In this document: positions 44,641-54,255 of the stretch, piece after piece
Layout of the letters: every line of letters begins with the position of its first letter
How positions within the stretch are numbered: position 1 is the stretch's first letter
Assembly (NCBI GenBank): GCA_963575745.1
Contig: CAUYUJ010015706.1
Coordinates: 108,501-172,500, forward strand
Direction of reading: 5' to 3'
DNA length: 64,000 nucleotides
Source: Prorocentrum cordatum
Taxonomy: Eukaryota > Sar > Dinophyceae > Prorocentrales > Prorocentraceae
Position numbers and translations under genes: made by a program
The notes under the pieces: model-generated
The model's database searches: none
What the model was told of the DNA's origin: nothing
What the model saw: the letters and a program-made list of their open reading frames with translations, nothing else

Positions 44641-45600
44641 GACAGCAGGGCCACGAAGGGCACGAAGTAGGCCACGAAGGGCGACAGCGGGGACACGAAG
44701 GGAACGCGTATGTGGCCACGAAGAGCGCGACCGAGCGCGGGCCACGCAGGGCAGAGAATGCGGGGCCACAGAAGGCAACGACGGGGCCACAGAAGGCAAC
44801 GACGGGGCCGCTGAGGGTAGCAACTGGGGCGCGTAGGACTGCGAGGGAGCGAAAAGGGCGACAGCGGGACAAGGAAGGGCATGCATATGGGGCCACGACT
44901 GGCGCGAACGAGCGGGGGCCACGATGGCATGCGCATATTGGGCCGCGGATTGCAACGGCGGGGCCACCGAAGGCAGCCACGGGACGGGGGCAAACGAGCG
45001 GGGGCCACGAAGGGCATACATATACTGGGCCACGAAGGCAGCGAGGGGGCCACGAAGGGCTGCAACGGGGCCACGTCTGGCAGCGTGGGGGCCACGAAGG
45101 GCTGCAACGGGGCCGCAAAGGGCAGCGAGGGGGTCACAAAAGGCGGCAACGGGGCCACGAAGGGCAGCGAGGGGGCCACGAAGGGCTGCAACGGGGCCAC
45201 GAAGGGCAGCGAGGGGGCCACGAAGGGCTGCAACGGGGCCACGAAGGGCAGCGAAGGGACCACGAAGGGCTGCAACGGGGCCACGAAGGGCAGCGAGGGG
45301 GCCACGAAGGGCTGCAACGGGGCCACGAAGGGCAGCGAGGGGGCCACGAAGGGCTGCAACGGGGCCACGAAGGGCAGCGAGGGGGCCACAAAGGGCTGCA
45401 ACAGGGCCACGAAGGGCAGCGAGGGGGCCACGAAGGGCTGCAACGGGGCCACGTCTGGCAACGAGGGGGCCACGAAGGGCTGCAACGGGGCCACGAAGGG
45501 CAGCGAGGGGGCCACGAAGGGCTGCAATGGGGCCACGTCTGGCAACGAGGGGGCCACGAAGGGCTTCAACGGGGCCACGAAGGGCAGCGAGATCCCAAGC
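44641..45600. repeat. Minisatellite of ~21-bp half-units forming 42-bp units
   Basis: The alternating half-units GGGCAGCGAGGGGGCCACGA and GGGCTGCAACGGGGCCACGA are almost perfect from about 45040 to 45600 and more degenerate upstream. Because 42 is a multiple of three, long frames stay open on both strands (a 14-residue ATKGSEGATKGCNG repeat on +, FVAPSLP or ALRGPVA repeats on -). No start context, domain or non-repetitive extension supports a gene. Confidence 0.88.
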
Positions 45601-45704
45601 GTGAGTGCGACTCCTGGGCGCCTGAATGTCGGGGGCGCGGCGCTTAAAGAAAATTCGGGGGGGGGGGGGGGGTCCAACGCAAGGGCGCGATTCTTGAATA
45701 TCAC

Positions 45705-46160
45705 TTGCAATCAAGTCTCCAGCGAGAGCGCGACTCCAGAGCGCCGAGAAAGCGATTCCTGCAAAAATGCGACGCCTTCCCCAGCGAGAGCGCGACCCCT
45801 GAATGCAATGCGAGGAAGTCTCAGGCGGGAGCGGGGGCCCTGGCTAAATTGCGAGTCGCAAGGAAGCACCGAGCGGGACCCCCTGTGATCGTCGCTCCGC
45901 TTCCACCAACTCAACTGAGACACGATGACGTCTCGAGCGAGAGCACCGCTCCTGAGTTCGGGGCCCTCTCTGGCCAGGGCCTGTGCCTGTCGGAGTAAAT
46001 CGTGACGAAGTAGCGAACGAGAGCCCTTGTCGAGGGCGCCGCCCATGATCTGGGGGCCTTCCTGACCAGGGGCTCTCCGAGGACGTTGCGAGGATGCATC
46101 GAGCGGAGGCCCCCCTCGCCGTGGCCGGGCATCCAAAGGCACGCACTCATTCATGACAAC
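45705..46160. repeat. Second block of the 43.2-kb minisatellite family
   Basis: Units with AGCGAGAGCGCGACTCC, CTGAGTTCGGGGCCCTC and CTGGCCAGGG match the array at 43210-43880. The intervening 44-45.6 kb is filled by other simple repeats, so the two blocks may once have been continuous. Confidence 0.6.
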
Positions 46161-46329
46161 GCCCGCGCTCGAGCGGGAGTCCTGTTGTCAAAGGAATTAC
46201 AGCAGGCGTCGAGGCGAGAGCGCGCGAAACCGTTTCCGGATATCAACCAAAAGATATTCTTTCGAACTGAATATCCGGAAACAACATCAATAAGTTGTAG
46301 ACTGCTCTTCGATCGTGCTTGGAATAATT

Positions 46330-46565
46330 AATGAATATCCTTTCCCCCGCCGGCACCCCCCCACCACGCCTGATACCGACTGTCTCCTGGAGCCACTGGG
46401 CACAAGTTCTTCGGGCCCCCCCACCCATCAGAATACCTCGCCGGCGCCCCCCCGCCACGCCTGACACCGACCTCCTCCTGGAACCACTGGGCATAGTTTC
46501 CAAAGGGCCCCCTACTCTGCAAAAAAACTCGCCACCACCCCTTTCCACCACGCCTGACACCTACT
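46330..46565. repeat. Three ~100-bp tandem units
   Basis: Each unit contains CCACGCCTGAYACCGACY, a CTCCTGGARCCACTGGGC-like segment and a GGGCCCCC end (near 46363, 46459, 46549 for the CACGCCTGA landmark). It lies just left of the intact LINE-P target palindrome. Confidence 0.7.
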
Positions 46566-46662
46566 GCCTCCTCAGATTTACAATTTTCCGCAAAAAAAAC
46601 TCCAGAAGCCTTCTGCGTGTTTCTCGTGCTCTTCCGAGCGTCCGTAGAGCCCTACGAGGTTC

Positions 46663-46695
46663 CCGGCGGTAACCTGGTTGACGGTTTACCGCCGG
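46663..46695. repeat. Unoccupied LINE-P target palindrome
   Basis: A 33-bp near-palindrome with 10-bp perfect arms, CCGGCGGTAA and TTACCGCCGG, and a 13-nt centre CCTGGTTGACGGT that can extend the stem after one mismatch. The left flank contains AGCCCTACGAGGTTC. The same palindrome, split in its centre, flanks LINE-P copies 1 and 3, and the half on the 3' side is present at copy 2. This copy and 61931-61963 are empty sites in opposite orientation. Confidence 0.85.
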
Positions 46696-46699
46696 CGCC

Positions 46700-47547
46700 C
46701 AGTTCCAGCGTCCTGGGGTGGGGGGCTAGTTGACAAAAAATCGACGGAAATGTTGCATAAGTTTGCTCAGTTAAAATTTGATTTCTCAGAACGATTGAGC
46801 TCCCCTTAAAGCGTTAGTGGCGAAGCTAGAAAAGTAATTCCGGCGCGCTGGGGGCTAGTTGGGAAACACATCTCGACATAAGCTTTGTTGTTTGACCTAT
46901 TTAAGTTGAACTTATCGAAATTCAACAAGTCGTTAGAGCTCTAGTTATTCTTTTCTCTTCATATTCGATATTATCCCCGCTCGCCATCTTAATATCAGGT
47001 CGATCGGGTACCTCTTATTGTGAAAGAGCATGTGGGCGGGATCGGCTGTTCGGGTCATCTTGACAGGTGCTGTCGGTTTCTTACGTACATCGAGCTGTAG
47101 GAGAGCTACAGAGCTTGCGTGCATACCTATACCATCTAGACTCATCAGACGCGCTTGTAACAAGTATCTAGATATCTGAACTCGGTCTGCTACCAGAGCT
47201 CGGTCCGCGAAACTATTCGTACTCTGCTAATGTATCAGAAATGCTGATGCGTTTCGACTTAGCTCGAGCTCAGATGAGCTACCGAGCTGTTAGGCACAGC
47301 AATCGCAAGACCATCATCGGGCGCGCTAATCAAAAGTGGTAGCTACCAGAGCTGGCTCCGAAAAACTACACGTATTCCGCAATTTGTTTGAGATGATGGT
47401 GGTTTTCTTGACTAAACTGGAGCTGGAGATGAGCTACAGAGCTGTTCGTCAGAGCAGTCGGAAGGAAATACACAGAACCGGCAGTCTCAAATATCTAGAC
47501 GCCCGAATTTGGTCTGCTACCAGAACTGCGTCGGGGGGGTGGGAAGG

Positions 47548-47621
<74 letters not shown>

Positions 47622-47850
47622 ACGTATTCAGCTAAATTTTGGAGAGATCATGGTAACTTTCTTGAGAGAACTCGAGCTGCAGATGAGCTACGGAGCTGTT
47701 TGGCACATCAATCGGGAGGAAGTCATCAGACGCGCTAGTCTCAAGTATCCAGATGCCCGAACTCGTCGCGCTTCGAGCTGGAACCAGAAAACTATTCGTA
47801 CTCTACTATTTTTGTTCAGAGATGACGACTTTCTGGATCTCCGCTCTGCT
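46700..47850. repeat. Target-associated repeat and satellite array S1
   Basis: The sequence right of the palindrome, with landmarks GGTCGATCGGGTACCT, CATCTTGACAGGTGCTGTCG and GAGCTACAGAGCT, is followed by about four diverged 165-180-bp units built on GATGAGCTAC..AGCTGTT and GAACTCGGTCTGCTACCAGA. The same landmarks recur inverted at 55950-57110 and partly at 61965-62420. An (A)72 run interrupts one unit. Confidence 0.75.
47548..47619 (+). repeat. (A)72 homopolymer inside a satellite unit
   Basis: Seventy-two consecutive A lie where other units have only CCGAAAAACTA. It may be an expansion of a short A-tract, a poly-A from an excised or decayed insertion, or an assembly/sequencing artefact. 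Confidence 0.9.
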
Positions 47851-47950
47851 TGTCCTCCCCTGCTTCTCCTCCCCCTCCGCCTTCTCTTCTTCACCCTGTA
47901 TCTCCTTTCTTCTCACTCCTTCTTCTCCTCCTGTCCTCCTTCACTGGGGG

Positions 47951-47975
47951 CCGGCGGCAAACCGTCAACCTTGGT
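47951..47975. repeat. 3'-side half of the split target palindrome at LINE-P copy 1, including target-site duplication
   Basis: CCGGCGGCAAACCGTCAACC corresponds to one arm and part of the centre of the target palindrome. The duplicated bases are CAACCTTGGT at 47966-47975, paired with CAACCCTGGT at 55804-55813 at the other end of the element. Confidence 0.75.
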
Positions 47976-47997
47976 TTTTTGCTTGCGCAGAGCCACA

Positions 47998-48013
47998 GGC
48001 CTGAGTTCAGGCC
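47998..48013 (-). promoter_or_regulatory. 3'-UTR stem-loop of LINE-P copy 1
   Basis: In element orientation GGCCTG-AACT-CAGGCC forms a perfect 6-bp stem with a 4-nt loop, 22 nt from the element's 3' end. The equivalent place in copy 2 has GCGCTG-ACCT-CAGCGC. Two base pairs differ, and both changes are compensated. It is probably the RNA feature recognised by the element's reverse transcriptase. Confidence 0.6.
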
Positions 48014-48021
48014 CGCTCGAG

Positions 48022-48363
48022 TCACAGCCTAACGCAGAAGGGGCGTAACAGGCCGAGCGCCTGCAGGACCGCCACCACATCTTTCAGTAAGTGCTTTGCA
48101 GCAAGAAGTTCAGCCTGAGTCACTGCACACGAGGGCGGGAGACTAGAGGCTTCTGAGGCGACACCGCACCACCAGAAGCCACTCGGAGAGGCGGAGCCAT
48201 CCAGATGATTAAGATGAAAGGGAAGCGATGGGAGAATGTACAGATCGAGGACCCAACCACCGCCACAACCCTCAGAGGATCGGCCTCCGTCAAAGAAGCC
48301 TCTCACACCGAGCACGCTCGAAGCACTCATTGTAAATAGCCTGTCATCGATTGTCAAGTGGTC
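48022..48363 (-). pseudogene. LINE-P copy 1, N-terminal half of RNase H placed after the C-terminal half
   Basis: Continues in the same frame after the TAG at 48364-48366. It reads LGVRGFFDGGRSSEGCGGGW, the first strand and hairpin of an RNase H fold with catalytic Asp at codon 48289-48291, and later CAVTQAELLAAKHLLKDVVA, the first helix with catalytic Glu at codon 48109-48111. It ends LRPFCVRL at 48022. In an ordinary RNase H this half comes first; here it follows the GDS- and REGN..AD-containing half. Copies 2 and 3 have the same order. Confidence 0.72.
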
Positions 48364-49731
48364 CTAGCCCCTCCGAGCCATCCAGGTCTTTTCATCAGCT
48401 CTCGCGTTCCCTTCCCGATAAGTCCATTTGGCAATATCACGTCCCCGTGAGGGGGCCCGAACGTGCATGGGCATCTCCACAGACATAAAATAAAGCAAAT
48501 CCTGAATAGCACAAAACGTCGTCGAGCACACATCAGTAGTACATCTAAACAAACAATTAATCCAATTACACATCACAAGAGAGCCCCCCGAGATCTCTAG
48601 AGGTAGACCCTTCGACCCAAAGTCCCACCAAGACCGTCTCTGTTCATTCAGTGCGATTCGTTTTGTAGCCTGTTCCTTCTCCGCCTCCTCCTTCCTACGC
48701 CTCTCCTCCACCGTGAGGTCCTCCGCCTCCACCCTGTAGGGCCCCTTGGGATCTCTGAGGACACAATATTGGAGCACATGCGGCAGGTCCCACATACCCA
48801 GCAGTGCATGAACAAAATATCTCCACCCGTCCTCATCCCAAGTCAAGTTAGCGTACCAATGGGCTCCTCCAACCGTCTCGAACGGGAGCGACCATGGATG
48901 GTAGCCCGCAGGGCGTCCGCCCTCACGGTGTCTGGTGAGCTCTCGGGCTTCCTTCGAATTGAGAGCGCGAATGAAGGCATCCCTCTCCTCGGTCCAAGGC
49001 GACACAGCATGCAGCATGCACAAGCGAGAGAGGGAGTGAGGATGGTACGTCTCGGGCCCCAGATCACACCGTACCCGTCGCCGTTTACATGCAGTGTTCT
49101 CGTACGAGCTGTCCAGGGGAACATAGAGGCGCTGTGGAGGCTGTAGCGAGGCCACAGGGGGGTCGACTCGTCGTCGTTTCTGGGCTCTTTCACGCTTCTC
49201 ACGCATCATCTGGCGTCGGCTAAGCGTGACAGGGGTCGCCTGGGACCCATAGTTGAATACCTGGGAATCCGCTGTGACTGATATTGGAGGCGGCACAAGT
49301 TGTGATCCTTGAAACAGCACAGGGTCGGGCAACGGCAGCCACAGCGACGTCCGCTGGGCGGTGGCACGAACATCTTTGGCCCGGCACCACTGTCGATACA
49401 GAAATAGTTGTGGCAAGCTCGACAGACCAGCCGAGTGCAGGGCACGTCTCGCATGAAGATATACACGCTGCGTGAAAATACTCCAATCCTCACCCGCCCC
49501 CTTTCTCCTCCACATCATATTAGCTAAGAGCTTACCCTCACATTTGTGCAGTGCAGTTAAAGTACTCTGATATGACGTCATACCCTGTGCTCCAAAAAGG
49601 ATCTTGGCACGCACTTTACCGTCGTAGCGCCTGATTCGGCGAATAAAGCGGGATGTCCCGACAACAGTAATACCGCTTCTCATGCCGAAAGGCCCGCTCA
49701 CCGCAACTGATACGATGGAGAACGTCGGCAT
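48364..49731 (-). pseudogene. LINE-P copy 1, post-RT region and C-terminal half of RNase H
   Basis: A 455-codon minus frame. The first part (KCEGKLLANMMWRRKGAGED, then WCRAKDVRATAQRT) matches the post-RT segment of copy 2. The last ~90 residues read LPLEISGGSLVMCNWINCL and RDIAKWTYREGNARADEKTW. These correspond to the strand carrying the third catalytic Asp (GDS in copy 2, here GGS, so lost) and the helix carrying the fourth (codon 48394-48396). No FDGG/AEL half exists upstream of it. A TAG separates it from the N-terminal half in the same frame. Confidence 0.72.
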
Positions 49732-49951
49732 GCGTATGCATCGAAGAATCAGTCATCACACCCAAGATGGACATACACTGGACCCGAGGCAACTGGATAG
49801 TGACCGTTGGCGACTGAGAAGTAGGGCGCCTCTTATGACCCAAGGCAGATGGTGGCGCTGATTTCCGGCTTTGATCTGCAGATGGTGGCGTTGATTTCCG
49901 GCTTTGATCAGATGGGGGGCCAGCCACCGTGAAACTCACCACGATGGGCAC
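49616..49951 (-). pseudogene. LINE-P copy 1, segment between RT and thumb, frameshifted
   Basis: This minus frame reads RVQCMSILGVMTDSSMHTHA and GERAFRHEKRYY, which match copy 2 (LPHVQVMDVLGVRIKRFRAH and AEKAFRCNKSYYYDRSLPLS). It bridges the RT frame and the 48364-49731 frame, so two frameshifts lie near 50000 and 49700. It also contains a ~33-bp internal duplication (ADQSRKSAPPS and SDQSRKSTPPS) absent from copy 2. Confidence 0.65.
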
Positions 49952-50007
49952 CTCAGGGGCACACTGAAACCCGCAGAGCTATACTGGAGAGAGCTGGGCT
50001 TCCAGCT

Positions 50008-51483
50008 CTAATACCATCGGGGGTACAACAGTACCGACATCTCACGCACCATCTTTATGAGCTGGTCAGTGGAGGAGGCACCCAGAATAATATTGTCCGC
50101 CCAGATGGCGTGGGAGAAAACCAGAGCGCCTGCTTGATCCGCGAGGGGAATGCCAATGCCAGCACGACGCCAGTTGTGGCACAAGTCGCTCCACATCACA
50201 ATCGTCTCGCATATCCAGCCCATGGGGGCTTCAACTGAGCCTGCCTTCACACATCGGTCCCATGGTACACCCATGACCTCGACGTCCTGAAATTTGAAAT
50301 CTGCAACACAGTGACTCTGTGGTTCTAATATAGCATAGGCCAAGTCGGGGGGGAACGATGACGCATCCATGGACTCCGAGAGGTTGTTCACCGCCAGGTG
50401 GTCGAAAGCACGCAATACATCCAGGGACGCGAAACAGCAAGAGTGAGACTTACCCCACTCCACACCATGTTGAGCTAACCTCTTCACAACCGCTGTGACC
50501 TCGTGTACCCTGCGCTCACCCGCAAACCCGTAGAGCATACACCCAGGTGTAGTCGATCGCAGATGGGACGCAGCGATGATAATCAAACACGAATGGTACC
50601 ACTTTGATATCACACTAAGAAGACTGAGAGCACGAATTTCTGTAAAGTCGGTGGCGCGCTGGTGCTTGGGCATCAGCGCGATGCAAATAGAACGCCACAC
50701 CGAGGGGGTATCGAACTCGCGGCTAAACAGCTTTCGAAAGGGCTTCAAGATGGAGCAGAGAGTGGACCCGGGCACGCATCGGAGCATACTGGCACTGATC
50801 CCATCCTTCCCCACCGCACGTCCCACTTTGAGCTTCGCACAGGCTCTCATGAGGACCCCCATTGGGATACCATCCCGTCCGAGGCAGCCGTGAGGACCAC
50901 CCGATGTATCCTGTAACCGCCTCCTCCTTTCCTCCAGCATTCCTTGAGTAACACTCCTCTCCTCCTCACAACTGTAATGAGTGAAACCGTGTACACGTAA
51001 AGCCTCCTCCCACTTCAGAACGTCACACGTATCCTCCCCATCCTCATGCAATGCATAGAGATGTGTACGGCACTGTGCACCTGGTCGAAACGAGTATTCC
51101 GTGAGGCGTCGCCTGTGGACTCGACGCTCACGTTGCTTCTCACGACGGGCAGCCTTCATCTCCTCCTCCGAACATTCCCCCGCCTTCCACCTCCTACGTA
51201 CTTCAGTCCACCGAAGACGTGCCTGGATGTAATCCTTACTGACCCGTGGGAGAGTGTCCTGGTAGGTAGGGGAGTGCCCGAACTTGGAGGCCTCCTGGAG
51301 GATATGGGTGCCGATCTCAGCCGGTGTCATTTCTGTCGGTCCGTCACACAGAGTACTGTCGATACTACTGCGCAGCTGCTGCAGAGAGTCCTCGGCACAC
51401 CGCCAGTGGGTGTTGTTGCGAGGGCGCTGCCTGGCAGTCCTTGCTGGCCTGAAAGTCTGCAGAAGTACGAGCGACAATCGCAT
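50008..51483 (-). pseudogene. LINE-P copy 1, reverse transcriptase with WADN motif C
   Basis: A 491-codon minus frame with a complete palm. RAVGKDGISASMLR precedes the fingers. Motif A is SCCFASLDVLRAFDHL (Asp 355), motif B is VKAGSVEAPMGW (415-423) instead of the usual QG.PLSP, and motif C is HAIWADNIILGAS (WADN at 461-464, nt 50092-50103) instead of YADD. Copy 2 independently has GSMEAPMLW and MLWADNFFLF, so these are features of the family and not decay. It synthesises cDNA by target-primed reverse transcription if the family is active. The frame overlaps the endonuclease frame and is joined to it by a frame change near 51470. Confidence 0.85.
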
Positions 51484-52330
51484 GGTCGCTCCACCATGTT
51501 TCTAGCTGCATAGTGTCCTCAGCCATGGCCTCTCGGGGCACCGCCCAAGTGACCGAAGTAGAGGGTAGGTCGACGAACCAGTGTCTCGGTACACACAGAT
51601 AGTCATACACATGTTGATACTGTTGTGCCTCAGGGATATATTTTGTTGACCGCCACGTGGGCCTGCGAGGGCCGTCGAAGGTATTCGCCATCAACAGTCC
51701 CAAGACTCCGATAGCGGTAGTAAGGGCCTCGGAGTAGGCCTGGGAGAACTCGCGGGCGTCCTTTTCGAAACCTCCAGAGGTGCTGCGGGGAGCAAGGGAA
51801 GTACCATCCACACAAGGGCCAGTCACAGGCCACTGCTCATGGAAGACCTCACCCTCCACCTCCACCTGCCCGTCCACCCCCAAGACGACGTCCCTGATAC
51901 CAAACTGCGACTTCAATCGTTGGATAGTCAACGCAACCTCCCTCAGGACACGGTGATACTCGCAGATGGCCGGGAAGAAAGCATCACGGCTCTTTCCAAA
52001 CACATAGTTGTGAGGCAAGTAAACGCTGATGGCAATCATACTGCGAAATATCACAGCACACCATCGGTCGCCTCGACCCGAAGAGATACGCTGATTGCAC
52101 CTCCTAGTATTGTACAGTACGCATGCACGCCTACACACAGAATGCTCGGTATGCCATGACGCCCCAAGATCCGTCAAATGCTGAGCCTCCTGGAGTAATG
52201 CAACCCCAACGCCCAATGTTGAATTCTGAAAACTGCCACGCACAACTTCCTGGCAGAAGAGCTTCCCAAACTTCCGACAGTTCGATGTGGCGATAGATAC
52301 CGCCTGGGTGTCGAGCCAGGCGTCGGGGCC
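51440..52330 (-). pseudogene. LINE-P copy 1, APE-like endonuclease
   Basis: A minus frame of 292 codons with APE-like landmarks in order: TLGVGVALLQEAQHL (LQE), SMIAISVYLPHNYVFGKSRD (VY.P-like), IRDVVLGVDGQVEV at the GDFN position (GVDGQ), MANTFDGPRRPTWRS, YQHVYDYLCVPRHWF (IDY-like) and WWSDHAIV (SDH). It should nick target DNA in the palindrome. It is in the same frame as ORF1 but separated from it by a TAG at 52334-52336. The GVDGQ substitution may be a family feature; the equivalent part of copy 2 is missing. Confidence 0.72.
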
Positions 52331-52333
52331 CCG

Positions 52334-53503
52334 CTACTCGGTGGAGTGCAAGGCTGCCTTGAACTCCGCCAGCTTGAATGTCGAATCGATCCGAAGGAGT
52401 GCCGTCTCATCAACCAACCACTGATCAGCACGGTCGGTCCTGAACGATGCAACACCAGCTCCGTCCGTGTACTGGAGGCTAGGATACGCCCAGACGAACG
52501 TCGTCGGAGGGCCATACGACTCGATACGCACACATCCGTCCACCAAGCTGCTGTGCTTGTAGAAGCACGCCTTGAACCTCCCCTCTGCAGCTACATGAGG
52601 CTGCTTCCATGGGGATCATTCCACAAGGATAGACACACGGCACTGCACAATACGTTTGTACTCCCTGACATCCGGGTCCTGTGCAAACATGCGACCGTCC
52701 TGGAGACACTGCAACCAAACCTTCCTACACTCCCACATCACATCCCGACTCACAGTGGATTTGAAGTGCACCCTGATCCGATACAGTCCGCACGGCTTGT
52801 TAGTATTTGCATTGTTGGTCCGAACCTTGTCGATATGTTGGAGACAGCCTGCCTTCTCAAACAAGCACGCCAGGCAGCGCTGAGCCGCCGCCTCATTGAA
52901 CAACACCTCGGAACGCTGTGAGATATCACGATTGGCACCTTTCGCCCAACCCTGAATAGCGATATAAGTCGGAGTGAACGGCGGACGAGGGACACGTATG
53001 AAGTCTTGCGGCCGTGAAGTCTGGTAGGACACACGTGGGGCACCAACGGTACTCGGGGCACCTGTGGAGCTGTTGGAGCCTGCACGATTCTGGATGGCCT
53101 GCTGGAGTTCTTCAATCTGACGTTGTTGTTCTGCTTGAGACTTCCTGATGTCAACAATATCCGCCTGATTCTGCTTCACTGCCTCCTCCAATGGTTTGAG
53201 ACGATCCTTAAGAGAATTGTCGAAGAAGTGCTGCTGTTCTGAGAACTTGGAGTCCAGGAATGCTGCAATGGAAGCCATGGGATCCGCTGGGGCCCCAGGA
53301 ACCTTTCGAGCCCTCTTAGCATCCTCTGAAGCAACACGTTCGGCAACCGCAGCACAACCCTCCAACTGACTAACTGTGAGTCTGACATTCCCAGGTGCAG
53401 GGGCAGCCAGCGCTCTCTCGAACTCATCTCGCTCCTCCTCTCCGTCCTCACCTCCCATCGGCATATCCTGTGCACCCGTCGGAGTACCCAACACAGCCGT
53501 CAT
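52334..53503 (-). pseudogene. LINE-P copy 1, ORF1 coiled-coil protein with one in-frame stop
   Basis: Start at ATG 53503 (MTAVLGTPTGAQDMPMGG). An acidic N-terminus is followed by a long coiled coil (FFDNSLKDRLKPLEEAVKQN and KSQAEQQRQIEELQQAIQNR), then TPTYIAIQGWAKGANRDISQ and YRIRVHFKSTVSRDVMWECR, an RRM-like arrangement typical of LINE ORF1. A TGA at 52616-52618 interrupts ILVE and SPWKQPHV; otherwise the frame runs to the TAG at 52334. Predicted to bind element RNA and form trimers or higher oligomers. An upstream open extension to 53809 lacks a reason to be coding. Confidence 0.7.
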
Positions 53504-54255
53504 CTGTGGACGTCGACGCTTGGTGTACCGTGTAAGATTGGCAAGAAAGTTGAACTCCGCAACACTCGTCGTGGTGAGCAAGTCGCAAGCACACGTGCAA
53601 TGGAGCAGAAAACTGTAATTCGGGCTCGATCCAACGATACTGCAACCACAACAAAGAGAGAGCACCTGCTGACCTGGAAGAGCACGCCGATGGAACACTT
53701 GTCGCAGCTGAACGACAGATGGCCCCCGCGCGCCCCGCGGATACAGTACGATACACGAGTGTGTAAGCACCTGACCGCACGATGCGGCTCGAGGGGTCCC
53801 CGACGGCAACCTTGGTTTTTGAGTTTGAGTCAGGGCGCGGACAGCTGTGACAGCTGAGCCCTAAGACTCCCAAACGGAGCACAGGGTAGCTAGAGAAGGC
53901 ACCTCTTATCATCACACTGCCGAGCCACTGAGGCATAGGCACCGGAATAGGATGCAGGAACAAGGAAAAGGATGCAACACAACATGTGAGAATGCAAAGG
54001 TGCTGGAACAAGTTAAAGAATGGTGTAAGAGCTGGTTGAAACGCTACCCAAAACGTGTTCCACGGCCATACAATGCCGTTTTACTGCATTGATCAAAGCA
54101 ACAGCCGATCAGCAGCATATGCTTCCACAGACCGCCCTCCAACGAAGAAACCGTGGAGGCCGACTAGTTCATGTTTACGTTGTATATCACAGGCGAAGCA
54201 GAATGAAAGTTAAGTTGATGTCTTGAACAGCGCCAGGCGCCAGTTAAGGCCACAG
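53504..54255 (-). other. Region between ORF0 and ORF1 of LINE-P copy 1
   Basis: No conserved protein segment was recognised in the 750 bp between the two ORFs. It may be an internal untranslated spacer, or the degraded link of an ORF0-ORF1 fusion. Confidence 0.4.

Noticed and set aside
44349-45888. 335- to 432-codon frames with ATKGSEGATKGCNG, RGHEGQRGGHEGLQ or FVAPLQP repeats, resembling repetitive cell-surface proteins.
   Set aside because: All come from the same 42-bp array, open in several frames at once. No signal peptide, anchor or unique domain adjoins.
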